64,000 nt of DNA, taken from contig NZ_JBAKFX010000007.1 of NCBI RefSeq assembly GCF_037577855.1, forward strand, positions 70,691 to 134,690, written 5' to 3'. A program made the translations under genes and the position numbers. The notes under the pieces are model-generated. The model worked only from the letters and a program-made list of their open reading frames with translations. It was not told where the DNA came from and did no database searches. Source of the DNA: Dethiothermospora halolimnae (GTDB lineage Bacteria > Bacillota > Clostridia > Tissierellales > VENL01). Numbering within the stretch: the first letter of the stretch is position 1; every line of letters starts with the position of its first letter. Below, one piece after another: positions 33,483 to 42,326 of this stretch.

Positions 33483-34178
33483 ATGAAAAAATTAATAATA
33501 GTCATAATGATTTTGTTTTTAATATTAAGTATATCTGGTTGCCAATCTAAAGGTGACTCAGTTAGCAAAGAACTTACTAACGACGAAGAAATTTTAAATC
33601 TAGCAAGACATATAGAAAAACTAGATGGAGAATTTTATAGTTTCGATATAGGTTATGAAGATTATTTTAATAAATTAAAAGAAATAGATAAGCATTTATC
33701 TGAAATTGTTCACAATTCGGAAAAAGGATTAAAGGAGTTCCATGCTAATAGGTGTCCAATACAATCAATAAGGTATAATATAACTGAACCGGGTATGTCG
33801 TATAAAGGAATTGACAAGATGATTAAAGTAGCTTTAGAGGAAGGAGTAGAATTCCCATGGGAAATTGAAAAGCCTAAAATATCAAAAGTATATACTGATA
33901 AAGAAAAAGGGTTTAAATATGTATTTTCTAAAATGGACTGGAGATATACCGATGAAGAACGCTTTTCAACTGTATATGAAGGCAAATGGCTTGGAGATAT
34001 GTGGACATTGAGAAAATATGTATTTATAAAAGAAAAAGGTAACTGGAAGCTACTTGATATAGAAAGGGAAGATAAATTTATGATGGTAAATAAAGAAGGG
34101 GAACCGAGAGAGAGGGAACCGCAGCTTGATAAGTTTAATGGGGAAAAGGTAAAGTTTCAAGAGGTTATTGAGTACTAA
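33483..34178 (+). CDS. Lipoprotein of unknown function, family copy 1
   Basis: 231 aa. A lipoprotein signal ends in SISGC (Cys 20), and the rest is polar and acidic. It contains NLARHIEKLDGEFYSFDIGYEDYF near the start and a C-terminal half with KGFKYVFSKMDW and KEKGNWKLLDIERED, which look like a beta-rich fold of the type seen in many small lipoproteins of Firmicutes. It is closely similar to the gene at 35281 and more distantly to 34564. A GGAGGGG site precedes the ATG. It is flanked by full composite repeats on both sides. Confidence 0.78.
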   Translation: MKKLIIVIMILFLILSISGCQSKGDSVSKELTNDEEILNLARHIEKLDGEFYSFDIGYEDYFNKLKEIDKHLSEIVHNSEKGLKEFHANRCPIQSIRYNITEPGMSYKGIDKMIKVALEEGVEFPWEIEKPKISKVYTDKEKGFKYVFSKMDWRYTDEERFSTVYEGKWLGDMWTLRKYVFIKEKGNWKLLDIEREDKFMMVNKEGEPREREPQLDKFNGEKVKFQEVIEY

Positions 34179-34179
34179 G

Positions 34180-34502
34180 TTAAAGAAGAATGGGTAAAGA
34201 AGAAAGAAGAATTAAGGTTATTTTACTCCCGATGGTCGTAAAATTTGATTATGTTGTTGGGGGATTCGTAATCCCTCAACAAATAATGTAGGGACAGGGC
34301 ATGCCCTGTCCCTCGCCGTATGAAGAGACGGGGGATTAATTGACGACTGATAATTGACAGTGGACAATTTAAGGTACAAATCGGCTGAAGTCGATTTGTA
34401 ATATAATATTTTAGGAACGAAGTGAGTAAAATTACCTTCAATTGTCAATTATCAACTGTCAATTGTCCATTGTAAAAGGTAAAGGGGGAATTCATTCCCC
34501 CA
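34180..34502. repeat. Composite palindromic repeat, modules A-E
   Basis: Same order of modules as at 33018. C is here GGGACAGGGCATGCCCTGTCC instead of the ACTGAATATATTCAGT version, and D1 is AAATCGGC-tgaa-GTCGATTT, a change that keeps a G-T pair. It begins directly after the stop codon of the lipoprotein gene and ends 60 nt before the next gene. Confidence 0.9.
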
Positions 34503-34563
34503 CCTATTTTAAAGACAAGGAAAGTAGAGTGGATAAGAAGTGAGAAATATAGAGGTGGAGATA

Positions 34564-35214
34564 ATGGCAAAAATAAATAAAAATATAAAGTCATTAATTA
34601 TAATTTCCATATTTATTATTTTGATTTTAATAGTTAAAAATAATATGTTTTTTGAAAACACTAACAATACTGAAATAAAAAAACTAATAGAGAATGTGGA
34701 ATTAGCAGATCATCAATTATCGAATTTGAAAATCACATATGACGAATATTTAGATAAATTAGATAATTTATTTTATAACCAATTTGAAAAGGAGTCTCAT
34801 AATGAAAGATTTTATGGTTCTAATGTAAAAAATATAGAGAATATTAATACAGATTTTTTATTAAATAATGAGAGTGAATTTTCTAAAAATGTTAAGGTGT
34901 CTATTTCAGAGGTTTATGATTGTGGATGGACTACAAATGAGAATTGGAAATGGGTATATACAAAATCTAATTTAACTTTTAAAGATGAAGATAATGAAAA
35001 CATTATTTCTAATAAAAGATATACTTTAAAAAATAACGATAATATTTGGCAAATAGTAAGTATAGATTTTGAGATATATTTACAGTCAGCATTAAATGAG
35101 GACAATACCAGTGATATACTAAACTATAATGAGAAAGCATATGAACCTAAATATGATATTCATGAAAATGAAAAGATAAAGTACCTTTACACCTTTTATC
35201 CACTAAAGGAATAG
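34564..35214 (+). CDS. Membrane-anchored protein, distant third member of the lipoprotein family
   Basis: 216 aa. An N-terminal hydrophobic helix (about 9-27) without a lipobox Cys suggests an uncleaved anchor. The following KKLIENVELADHQLSNLKITYDEYLDKLDNLF and the later SEVYDCGWTTNENWKWVY with NNDNIWQIVSIDFE line up with the two neighbouring lipoproteins, so the three genes form one diverged family. GAGGTGGAG sits before ATG 34564; a GTG at 34540 is in frame but without a site. Function unknown. Confidence 0.7.
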   Translation: MAKINKNIKSLIIISIFIILILIVKNNMFFENTNNTEIKKLIENVELADHQLSNLKITYDEYLDKLDNLFYNQFEKESHNERFYGSNVKNIENINTDFLLNNESEFSKNVKVSISEVYDCGWTTNENWKWVYTKSNLTFKDEDNENIISNKRYTLKNNDNIWQIVSIDFEIYLQSALNEDNTSDILNYNEKAYEPKYDIHENEKIKYLYTFYPLKE

Positions 35215-35280
35215 GGGTGGGAATTATTAATTGAATTGTGGGAATATTTTAAAATGTATAAGTAGAAGGGGAGGTTTACT

Positions 35281-35961
35281 ATGAAAAAGTTATTAATAGT
35301 TACAATGGTTTTAGTTTTAATATTTAGTATGGTTGGTTGCAAATCTAAAGATGAATCAATTAGCAAAGAACTTACTAGTGATGAAGAAATTTTAAATCTA
35401 GCAAGACATATAGAAAGGCTAGATGGAGAATTTTATAGATTCGATATAGGTTATGAAGATTATTTTAATAAACTAAAAGAAATAGATAACCATTTATCTG
35501 AAACAGTTCATAATTCAGACGAAAGATTAGAAGATTTTCATATCTATAGATGCCCAATCACTGTAATAAGTCATAAAATAATTATAGAAGATAAGTCCCA
35601 TAAAGAGATTGATAAAGGAATTAAAGCGTTGGTAGAAGGAGAAAAAGAAACTCCATGGAAGATTGAAAAATCTAAAATATCAAAGGTATATACCGATGAA
35701 GAAAAAGGTTTTAAATATGTGTTTTCTAAAATAGATTGGGGATATACTGATGAAAAGTACTTTTCAAATGAATATGAAGGTAAGTGGGCTGGAGATATGT
35801 GGTCAATAAGGAGATATACATTTGTAAAAGAAGAAGGGAACTGGAAGCTACTTTATGTAGAAAGAGAAGATAAACTTATGGTTGGCGATAAAGAAAAGGA
35901 ATCAAAATTTGGTAAGTTTAATGGAGAAGAGGTAGAGTTTGAAGAGATAATTGACGATTGA
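35281..35961 (+). CDS. Lipoprotein of unknown function, family copy 2, 3' end altered by repeat insertion
   Basis: 226 aa. Lipoprotein signal ending MVGC (Cys 20), then a sequence strongly similar to the 33483 product (NLARHIERLDGEFYRFDIGYEDYF; KFNGEEVEFEE). The last codons, ATTGACGATTGA, already belong to a module D repeat, so the native C-terminus was replaced. Just after the repeat (36089-36109) the sequence can be read VKEVVEY-stop, resembling the FQEVIEY end of copy 1. The ATG follows GGGGAGGT. Confidence 0.78.
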   Translation: MKKLLIVTMVLVLIFSMVGCKSKDESISKELTSDEEILNLARHIERLDGEFYRFDIGYEDYFNKLKEIDNHLSETVHNSDERLEDFHIYRCPITVISHKIIIEDKSHKEIDKGIKALVEGEKETPWKIEKSKISKVYTDEEKGFKYVFSKIDWGYTDEKYFSNEYEGKWAGDMWSIRRYTFVKEEGNWKLLYVEREDKLMVGDKEKESKFGKFNGEEVEFEEIIDD

Positions 35962-36088
35962 CAATTGACAGTGGACAATTTAAGGTACAAATCGACTGAA
36001 GCCGATTTGAAATATAATATTTTAGGAACGAAGTGACTAAAATCACCTTCAATTGTCAATCGTCAACTGTCAATTATAAAAGGTAGAG
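35950..36088. repeat. Composite repeat module D inserted into the end of a lipoprotein gene
   Basis: Begins with AATTGACGATTGACAATTGA, contains AAATCGAC-tgaa-GCCGATTT and ATTTTAG...CTAAAAT, and ends in TGTCAATTATAAAAGG. Only the start of module E remains at its right end. It supplies the stop codon of the preceding gene. The 245 nt that follow (36089-36332) contain no gene I can support. Confidence 0.85.
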
Positions 36089-36332
36089 GTTAAGGAAGTA
36101 GTAGAGTATTAAAATACCACGTTATTGACTAAATAATAAATATATGTAATAATATTTTATAGTAAGTTATTAAGAATATGAAAGGTTAGGTGGAAAGATG
36201 CGCAAATAATCCTGTTTAGATTCATTGAATGAAATAGTTATGAGAAATGGACGATATAAAATACTATTTTATTTCTAGATGGGATTAGTGTGTCAAAAAA
36301 CGCCTAATTTATATATAAAATACTCTTTAAAT

Positions 36333-36464
36333 GGACAATTGACAATTGACAGTGGACAATTTAAGGTACAAATCGGCTGAAGCCGATTTGGAATATAATA
36401 TTTTAGGAACGAAGTGACTAAAATTACTTTTAATTGTTAATTGTCAAATGTCCACTGTCAATTG
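36333..36464. repeat. Composite repeat module D upstream of the ABC-F gene
   Basis: GGACAATTGACAATTGACAG at the left, AAATCGGC-tgaa-GCCGATTT and ATTTTAG...CTAAAAT inside, and TCCACTGTCAATTG at the right. It ends about 30 bp before the attenuator-like hairpin of the ABC-F gene. Confidence 0.85.
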
Positions 36465-36495
36465 CATTTATCGTTTTGGTGTTTTTGAATATAAT

Positions 36496-36525
36496 CCTCT
36501 CTGGAAATACAGGGGAGGTTTTTTT
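36496..36525 (+). promoter_or_regulatory. Terminator-like hairpin that contains the ribosome site of the ABC-F gene
   Basis: CCTCTCTG (36496-36503) pairs with CAGGGGAGG (36510-36518), one bulged G, loop GAAATA, followed by seven T to 36525, directly before ATG 36526. The 3' arm holds the ribosome site GGGGAGG. It is both a possible intrinsic terminator and a cover for the ribosome site, the kind of switch known from antibiotic-inducible ABC-F leaders. Confidence 0.6.
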
Positions 36526-38169
36526 ATGCTTATTTTAGAAGCTAATAATATAAAAAAATACTATAGAGATAGATTAATACTTGATTTTGATAATTTAAAA
36601 ATATATAAAGAAGATCGAATTGGAATCGTTGGGTTAAATGGTGCAGGAAAGACAACCCTTATGAATATATTAACCAAAAGAATAAGTCCCGATGAAGGTT
36701 TTGTAAAACTATATGGCACCCACTCCTATATTCCACAACTGGATAACTTAGATGATGATTATACAGACCTTAAGGTTGCATCGGAGTTTGATGTTGATTA
36801 TGATTATTCAAATAAATTAAGTGGCGGGGAGAAAACTAGGTTAAAAATAGTTAAAAGTTTAAGCAAAAATTCTAGCATACTATTTGCAGATGAACCTACT
36901 TGCAATCTTGATATGAAGGGTATAAAAATGATAGAGGAAAAACTTAAAGACTTAGATATTCCTATTGTCTTAATATCCCATGATAGAAGTTTACTTGATA
37001 ATATTTGTAATAAAATAATAGAAGTAGAGGATGGAAAGATAAAGGAATATAAGGGAAACTATAGTGACTATAAAGAACAAAAAGAAATGGAGTTAAAAAG
37101 AAAAAAGGATGAGTACGAAAATTATATAAGGGAAAAGAAAAAACTGGAAAGTGCCATACAGGATAAGTTTGAAAAGACCATATCTATGAAAAAGACACCA
37201 TCAAGAATGGGAAATTCAGAAGCTAGGCTTCACAAAAGGAGTACAACCCAAATACAAGGTAAGCTCCATGGAGCTAGAAAGGCATTGGAAACCAGGCTAG
37301 AAAAGCTAGATAAAAAAGAGAGGGTAATTGAGCCAGATAAGGTTAAAATAGATATACCATCCATAGGAGAACTCCATAGTAAAGTGGTTATAAGGGGAAA
37401 GGAGCTATCTAAATCCTTTGGAGATAAGGTATTATTTAAAAATGGTGATATACAAATATATAATGGGGATAAGGTGGCTTTAATTGGAGATAATGGAACA
37501 GGTAAAACTACCCTTATTCGAATGTTACTAGATGGCCATGACAATATAAAGGTTTCTAAAAAGGCTAAAATAGGTTATTTTAGTCAAAATCTAAATGTAT
37601 TAGATGACAATAAAACAGTACTTGAGAATGTTATGGAGGATACTATCCATTCTCAAACTTTTGTCAGAACTATATTAGGGAGATTATTATTTAAAAATGA
37701 TGATGTAAATAAGATGGTTAGCATATTAAGCGGAGGAGAAAGGGTAAAAACCGCCATAGCCAAAATATTTTTACAAGATATAAACATTATAATCCTAGAC
37801 GAACCAACAAACTTTTTAGACACCGATTCAATAGAAGCTATAGAAGATGTGTTAAATGACTATGAGGGAACCCTGTTTTTCATATCCCATGATAGAAGTT
37901 TTATAGAAAAGATAGCACACAAGGTAATTGTTCTAGAAAATAAAAGGTTGATTGAGTTTAATGGAACCTATAAAGAGTATATAGAAAGTAAAAATAAAAA
38001 TGATGAAGATCAAGATATAAAAGAACAGTTATTAGTACTTAAAAACAGATTATCAGAAATAACGGGAAGGTTATCTATGCCATCTGTTGATGATGATGTG
38101 GAAGAGTTAGATAGGGAGTTTAAAGAGGTGGCAAGGGAGATAAACCTTTTAAAGGCAAAGAATAAATAA
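36526..38169 (+). CDS. ABC-F ATPase (ribosome-associated, possible antibiotic protection)
   Basis: 547 aa. Two ABC domains without membrane helices: first Walker A GLNGAGKTTLMN and signature LSGGEKTRLKI, second GDNGTGKTTLIR and LSGGERVKTAI, both with FADEPT or ILDEPT Walker B. A charged interdomain linker (about 185-285) with many lysines and arginines is the ribosome-reaching part. A C-terminal coiled tail follows. The resistance subgroup (Lsa, Vga, Msr-like) has this layout; the exact drug cannot be told. The ATG at 36526 follows GGGGAGG; in-frame codons back to 36448 lie in the hairpin and repeat. The last codons AKNK-stop fall in repeat sequence. Confidence 0.88.
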   Translation: MLILEANNIKKYYRDRLILDFDNLKIYKEDRIGIVGLNGAGKTTLMNILTKRISPDEGFVKLYGTHSYIPQLDNLDDDYTDLKVASEFDVDYDYSNKLSGGEKTRLKIVKSLSKNSSILFADEPTCNLDMKGIKMIEEKLKDLDIPIVLISHDRSLLDNICNKIIEVEDGKIKEYKGNYSDYKEQKEMELKRKKDEYENYIREKKKLESAIQDKFEKTISMKKTPSRMGNSEARLHKRSTTQIQGKLHGARKALETRLEKLDKKERVIEPDKVKIDIPSIGELHSKVVIRGKELSKSFGDKVLFKNGDIQIYNGDKVALIGDNGTGKTTLIRMLLDGHDNIKVSKKAKIGYFSQNLNVLDDNKTVLENVMEDTIHSQTFVRTILGRLLFKNDDVNKMVSILSGGERVKTAIAKIFLQDINIIILDEPTNFLDTDSIEAIEDVLNDYEGTLFFISHDRSFIEKIAHKVIVLENKRLIEFNGTYKEYIESKNKNDEDQDIKEQLLVLKNRLSEITGRLSMPSVDDDVEELDREFKEVAREINLLKAKNK

Positions 38170-38320
38170 TAGAGAATAAAGAATAGATAGGGTAATTTTA
38201 CTCCCTATGGTCGTAAAATTTCAATTTATGTTGTTGGGGGATTCGTAATTCCCCAATCAATAACGTAGGGACTGAATATATTCAGTCCCCCGCCGTATGA
38301 AGATGCGGGTGAATTATATG
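38159..38320. repeat. Composite repeat, modules A-C, providing the ABC-F stop codon
   Basis: AAAGAATAAATAATAGAG begins inside the last codons of the ABC-F gene; the A hairpin, B (GTTGGGGGATTCGTAATTCC, imperfect) and C (GGGACTGAATATATTCAGTC with GCCGTATGAAGATGCGGG) follow. Module D is absent. Confidence 0.85.
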
Positions 38321-38375
38321 AAGAATTGGACATATAATATAAATAAATTGATTTTTATGTAAACTGTGATAAAAT

Positions 38376-38403
38376 AAAAACAGACCCAATTGGGTCTGTT
38401 TTT
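38376..38403 (+). terminator. Terminator downstream of the ABC-F gene
   Basis: AAAAACAGACCCAA pairs perfectly with TTGGGTCTGTTTTT, which ends in a T-run. Confidence 0.85.
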
Positions 38404-38423
38404 AATGTTTAAATAGTTCTTTA

Positions 38424-38718
38424 AAAACAAAGAATAAATAATAGAGAATAAAGAATAGATAGGGTAATTTTACTCCCTATGGTCGTAAAATTTCAATTTA
38501 TGTTGTTGGGGGATTCGTAATACCCTAACCAATAACCTAGGGGCTGAATAAGCCCGCCTGCCCTATGAAGAGGCGGGAGGGATCAATTGACGATGGACAA
38601 TTGACAGTGGACAATTTAAGGTACAAATCGGCTGAAGCCGATTTCAAATATGATATTTTAGGAACAAAGTGACTAAAATCACCTTTAATTGTCAATTGTC
38701 AACTGTCAATTGTTAACT
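38424..38718. repeat. Composite repeat, modules A-D, second copy in the same gap
   Basis: The A part is almost identical to 38159. B and C are decayed (GGGGGATTCGTAATACCC; GGGGCTGAATAAGCCC). D is intact with AAATCGGC-tgaa-GCCGATTT. Together with the 38159 copy and the terminator it fills the 600-bp gap before typA. Confidence 0.85.
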
Positions 38719-38779
38719 ATATAAATAATACATCTTCGAATGAAATCGAAGTCACTTGTAAACAGATGGAGGAAAAAAT

Positions 38780-40600
38780 ATGAAAATAAAAAGAGACGAT
38801 ATTAGAAACATAGCTATAGTTGCCCACGTAGACCATGGAAAGACTACATTAGTGGATCAATTATTAAGACAAAGTGGTACATTTAGAGAAAATCAGGTTG
38901 TTGAAGAAAGGGTAATGGACTCAAATGACCTAGAGAGGGAAAGAGGTATTACCATATTATCTAAAAATACGGCAATAAAATATGGGGATACAAAAATAAA
39001 TATAATAGATACCCCAGGCCATGCGGACTTTGGAGGAGAAGTGGAACGGGTTTTAAAAATGGTAAATGGGGTTATATTAGTTGTTGATGCCTTTGAAGGA
39101 CCAATGTCCCAAACTAAGTTTGTATTAAAGAAAACTCTTGACCTTAACTTACCTGTAATAGTATGTATAAACAAAATAGATAGACCAGAGGCTAGACCAG
39201 AGGCAGTAATAGATGAAGTTTTAGATTTATTTATAGAGTTAGGAGCAGATGAAGAACAGTTAGATTGCCCCTTTGTATTTGCTTCAGCTAAGGATGGTAC
39301 AGCATCTTTAGATAGCGAAAAGCAGGATGAAAATATGGAAGTACTATTTGAAACGGTTGTTGAAAATATACCAGCTCCAGAAGGGGACGAAGAAGAGCCT
39401 TTTCAAATATTAATATCAACAATAGACTATAGTGAGTATGTTGGTCGTATTGGTGTTGGTAAGGTTGAGAGGGGTAAAATAAAGGTAAATGATAACACTG
39501 TTATTGTAAACAAAGAAGAGCCGGATAAAATGAAAAAGGTTAAAATAACAAATATATATGAATTTGAAGGATTAAACAGAGTAGCTGTAGAAGAGGCTAA
39601 AATGGGAAGTATAGTAGCGGTAACAGGGGTTGAAGGTATCCATATTGGTGATACAATCTGTGATGTTGATAATCCTGAACCTTTAGATTTTGTAAAAATT
39701 TCTGAACCAACTATATCAATGAGATTTTCTGTAAACAATAGTCCCTTTGCAGGTAGAGAAGGAAAATATGTTACATCAAGACAACTTAGGGATAGATTAT
39801 TTAAAGAGCTTAATACTGATGTTAGTTTAAAAGTTGAGGAAACAGAATCAACAGAATCCTTTAAAATATCAGGAAGAGGAGAATTACACCTTTCCATATT
39901 AATTGAGACTATGAGAAGACAGGGTTATGAATTCCAGGTATCTAAGCCAGAGGTGCTATTTAAAAAGATAGATGGTAAGAAATGTGAGCCTATGGAAAAG
40001 GTAGTAATAGATGTTCCAGAGGAATTTATGGGAGCAGTTATAGAAAAACTAGGTAAAAGAAAAGGTGAAATGGTAAATATGACCCAATCAAATGGAGGAT
40101 ATACTAGACTTGAGTTCTCCATACCGGCTAGGGGACTTATTGGTTATCGTTCAGAGTTTATGACAGATACCAAAGGAAATGGTATATTAAACTCATTGTT
40201 TGATGGTTATGAGCCCTATAAAGGTGAGATAGCAAGCCGTAGCTATGGGTCATTGGTTGCATTTGAAACAGGAACTGCCACAACCTATGGATTATATAAT
40301 GCTCAAGAAAGGGGATTCCTTTTCATTGGCGCAGGAACAGAAGTATATGGCGGAATGGTGGTAGGGCAAAACCCTAAAGCTCAAGATATAGAAGTAAATG
40401 TTTGTAAGAAAAAGCATGTATCAAATGTTAGATCCTCAGGATCAGATGATGCACTAAAATTATCACCGCCTAAGAGAATGAGCTTAGAAGAGTGCTTAGA
40501 ATTTATAGATGATGATGAAGTTGTTGAAGTTACTCCAGAAAATCTTAGAATAAGAAAATCTATTTTAGATAAAAACAAAAGATATAAATCTAAGAAATAG
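38780..40600 (+). CDS. typA: Translational GTPase TypA/BipA
   Basis: 606 aa, standard length. An EF-G-like GTPase that acts on ribosomes, with roles in 50S assembly and stress adaptation. G1 AHVDHGKTTLVDQLL, switch I RGITI, G3 DTPGHADF, G4 NKIDRPEA; then domains II, III, V and the C-terminal TypA-specific domain (FLFIGAGTEVYGGMVVG). GATGGAGGAAAA precedes its ATG. Twelve nt later starts the VOC-family gene, in the same transcript. Confidence 0.96.
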   Translation: MKIKRDDIRNIAIVAHVDHGKTTLVDQLLRQSGTFRENQVVEERVMDSNDLERERGITILSKNTAIKYGDTKINIIDTPGHADFGGEVERVLKMVNGVILVVDAFEGPMSQTKFVLKKTLDLNLPVIVCINKIDRPEARPEAVIDEVLDLFIELGADEEQLDCPFVFASAKDGTASLDSEKQDENMEVLFETVVENIPAPEGDEEEPFQILISTIDYSEYVGRIGVGKVERGKIKVNDNTVIVNKEEPDKMKKVKITNIYEFEGLNRVAVEEAKMGSIVAVTGVEGIHIGDTICDVDNPEPLDFVKISEPTISMRFSVNNSPFAGREGKYVTSRQLRDRLFKELNTDVSLKVEETESTESFKISGRGELHLSILIETMRRQGYEFQVSKPEVLFKKIDGKKCEPMEKVVIDVPEEFMGAVIEKLGKRKGEMVNMTQSNGGYTRLEFSIPARGLIGYRSEFMTDTKGNGILNSLFDGYEPYKGEIASRSYGSLVAFETGTATTYGLYNAQERGFLFIGAGTEVYGGMVVGQNPKAQDIEVNVCKKKHVSNVRSSGSDDALKLSPPKRMSLEECLEFIDDDEVVEVTPENLRIRKSILDKNKRYKSKK

Positions 40601-40612
40601 GGAGGAGATATT

Positions 40613-40972
40613 TTGTCAACTGAATGGGATGGTATGATTACTTTTTTAGGAACTGAGGATTTAGAAAAGACCCATAAGTTTTATAATGGGGTATTGGGAT
40701 TTCCCCTTTATAAGGACCAAGGATTGTGCAGAATCTACAAAGTAGAAGGCGGAGGCAAGGTTGCCTTTTGCAGTCACATTAAAGTCTTAGCAGAAGAAAA
40801 AAGCCCTATATTGACCTTTTTAACAGATGATGTTGATAAGGTATATGAAGATTTATCACAAGCAGGATTTGATTGTCATAAACCTAAGGAGAATCCTAAG
40901 TTTAAGATTTACCATCTTTTCACGAAAGACCCAAATGGATATTCAGTGGAGGTACAAAAGTTTTTAGATTAA
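40613..40972 (+). CDS. VOC (glyoxalase/bleomycin-resistance fold) protein
   Basis: 119 aa, one vicinal-oxygen-chelate domain of two beta-alpha-beta-beta-beta units. Start: FLGTEDLEKTHKFYNGVLGFPL; end: IYHLFTKDPNGYSVEVQKF, where the closing Glu is a typical metal ligand. Function ranges from isomerases to drug binding; none can be assigned. The TTG start follows GGGAGGAGAT. It is cotranscribed with typA and ends in a strong terminator. Confidence 0.85.
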   Translation: MSTEWDGMITFLGTEDLEKTHKFYNGVLGFPLYKDQGLCRIYKVEGGGKVAFCSHIKVLAEEKSPILTFLTDDVDKVYEDLSQAGFDCHKPKENPKFKIYHLFTKDPNGYSVEVQKFLD

Positions 40973-41002
40973 AAAAAGGCCAAAATATTTTGGTCTTTTT
41001 TT
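40971..41002. terminator. Terminator after typA-VOC operon
   Basis: AAAAAAAGGCCAAAA pairs with TTTTGGTCTTTTTTT (one G-T pair), with the stop codon at its edge. Confidence 0.85.
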
Positions 41003-41026
41003 AATGCAAAGAATAAATAATAGATT

Positions 41027-41407
41027 TTGGATAAAGATGCTTCTAGATTAGGTAGTGGATTTAAATTTAAAATAGGTTGGGGAATAAGTGATCCTCGTAC
41101 TGGTCTTGTTGTATCTTTAAAGATAGACAAAGATAGGAGAGATGATGAATTTAGTTTCACACGATATAATCGCGAAGATGAAGTTGTAAAGAAAGCTGAA
41201 GGTGTTTTAAGTTCCAATTATTATTTAGAAGATATAAACCGTGATCAATTTAAAGCTAGTTTTGATATAGGGAGTCATTATAAATATGGAATTACAGGGT
41301 ATAAAGATTTAGATATAACTTATGAATATACTATTGCAAGTAGAGAGGATTATCATAGAGAAGATGATAGTAGAAGAGTATCAGTTGAATATAAAGTTAT
41401 AGAATGA
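41027..41407 (+). pseudogene. 3' fragment of a gene truncated by repeat sequence
   Basis: A 126-codon open frame (DKDASRLGSGFKFKIGWG... ending RRVSVEYKVIE) with good coding character but no ribosome site; the upstream bases AAAGAATAAATAATAG are the head of the composite repeat and put two stops directly before the first possible start (ATT or TTG). The protein is rich in charged residues and beta-prone stretches with no recognised motif. It looks like the C-terminal part of a larger protein whose 5' portion is missing. Confidence 0.55.
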
Positions 41408-41412
41408 TAAGA

Positions 41413-41450
41413 CAAGCCAAATGCTTATAAACTTATAAGTATTTGGCTTG
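41413..41450 (+). terminator. Long hairpin after the gene fragment
   Basis: CAAGCCAAATGCTTATAA pairs with TTATAAGTATTTGGCTTG over 18 positions (one G-T) with a 2-nt loop; no T-run follows. Confidence 0.5.
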
Positions 41451-41673
41451 TTGGATAGTAAAGAAAACATATAATTGAAAATAAGTTTAGTCATGGTAAT
41501 ATATATATAAGTGTCATATTGAAACAATTAATGGTATAATAACATTAATAAATTAATGTATCCAGTAAAACTATAAATATACTGCAATCAAATAAACTAG
41601 TTTACAAAATAATTTTTGTAAGGCAAGATAATTCATTGAGTTTTTTGACTTTGGTTAAATGAAAGGAATGGTT

Positions 41674-42312
41674 ATGAAGATGTGGAAAAAAGTATCAATA
41701 GTTTTTATCGTTAGTATTATCTTTCTAATAGGAAGTAATGTATTTTTTTATCATGAGTATAAAGTGCTGAAAAATTACAGAACAGAACATTACAAATTTA
41801 AAATAGAAGAAGGCTTAGAAAATACTATACATAGGGGAATACTTAATATAAATGATTGTCTAAAGTTCCTTGAAGATAACTCAAGGGATAGTTTGATATT
41901 TAAGATTACGGATTTAAGTAATACCTTTAGATTTGGAGAAATGATACTTTCCCAAAATATAGATTCTGAAAATAAAGAGAATATATTTTTACAATATGCT
42001 AGACTTTTCGAACAGTCTTATTGGCATATAGAAAACAGGTTAAAAGAAGGAATACAGTTTCATTTAAATAAAGATAGTACCGGCACTAAAATGATAATAA
42101 AAGAAAATCTACAGCAAATGAAGGAAAGTCTTCAATATTTAAAAGAAAATTTAGACATGGATATATTTATTAATTCAGAAAATAAAACTGTAGAAAATGA
42201 AACAGAGAGATTAATTAAAGAAATACTGAAAAAAGAATCTAAGATTTTAAAAGATGATGATATAAATATTTTAGAGGAATATCGTAATCAGTTTCGTTAT
42301 TATTTAGATTAA
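41674..42312 (+). CDS. Membrane-anchored alpha-helical protein, unknown function
   Basis: 212 aa. A single N-terminal hydrophobic helix (about 5-23) followed by a highly charged, heptad-like helical region, probably extracytoplasmic. I start it at ATG 41674, 7 nt after AAAGGA; earlier ATGs at 41659 and 41668 lack spacing. No conserved motif is recognisable. The gene stands alone between a hairpin and a small repeat remnant. Confidence 0.65.
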   Translation: MKMWKKVSIVFIVSIIFLIGSNVFFYHEYKVLKNYRTEHYKFKIEEGLENTIHRGILNINDCLKFLEDNSRDSLIFKITDLSNTFRFGEMILSQNIDSENKENIFLQYARLFEQSYWHIENRLKEGIQFHLNKDSTGTKMIIKENLQQMKESLQYLKENLDMDIFINSENKTVENETERLIKEILKKESKILKDDDINILEEYRNQFRYYLD

Positions 42313-42326
42313 CTATATAAAATGAT

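Noticed and set aside
35940..38720. CRISPR array suggested by repeated TTGACAATTGACAG units
   Set aside because: Units are inverted, unevenly spaced and part of longer palindromic elements; there are no spacers of uniform length and no cas genes.
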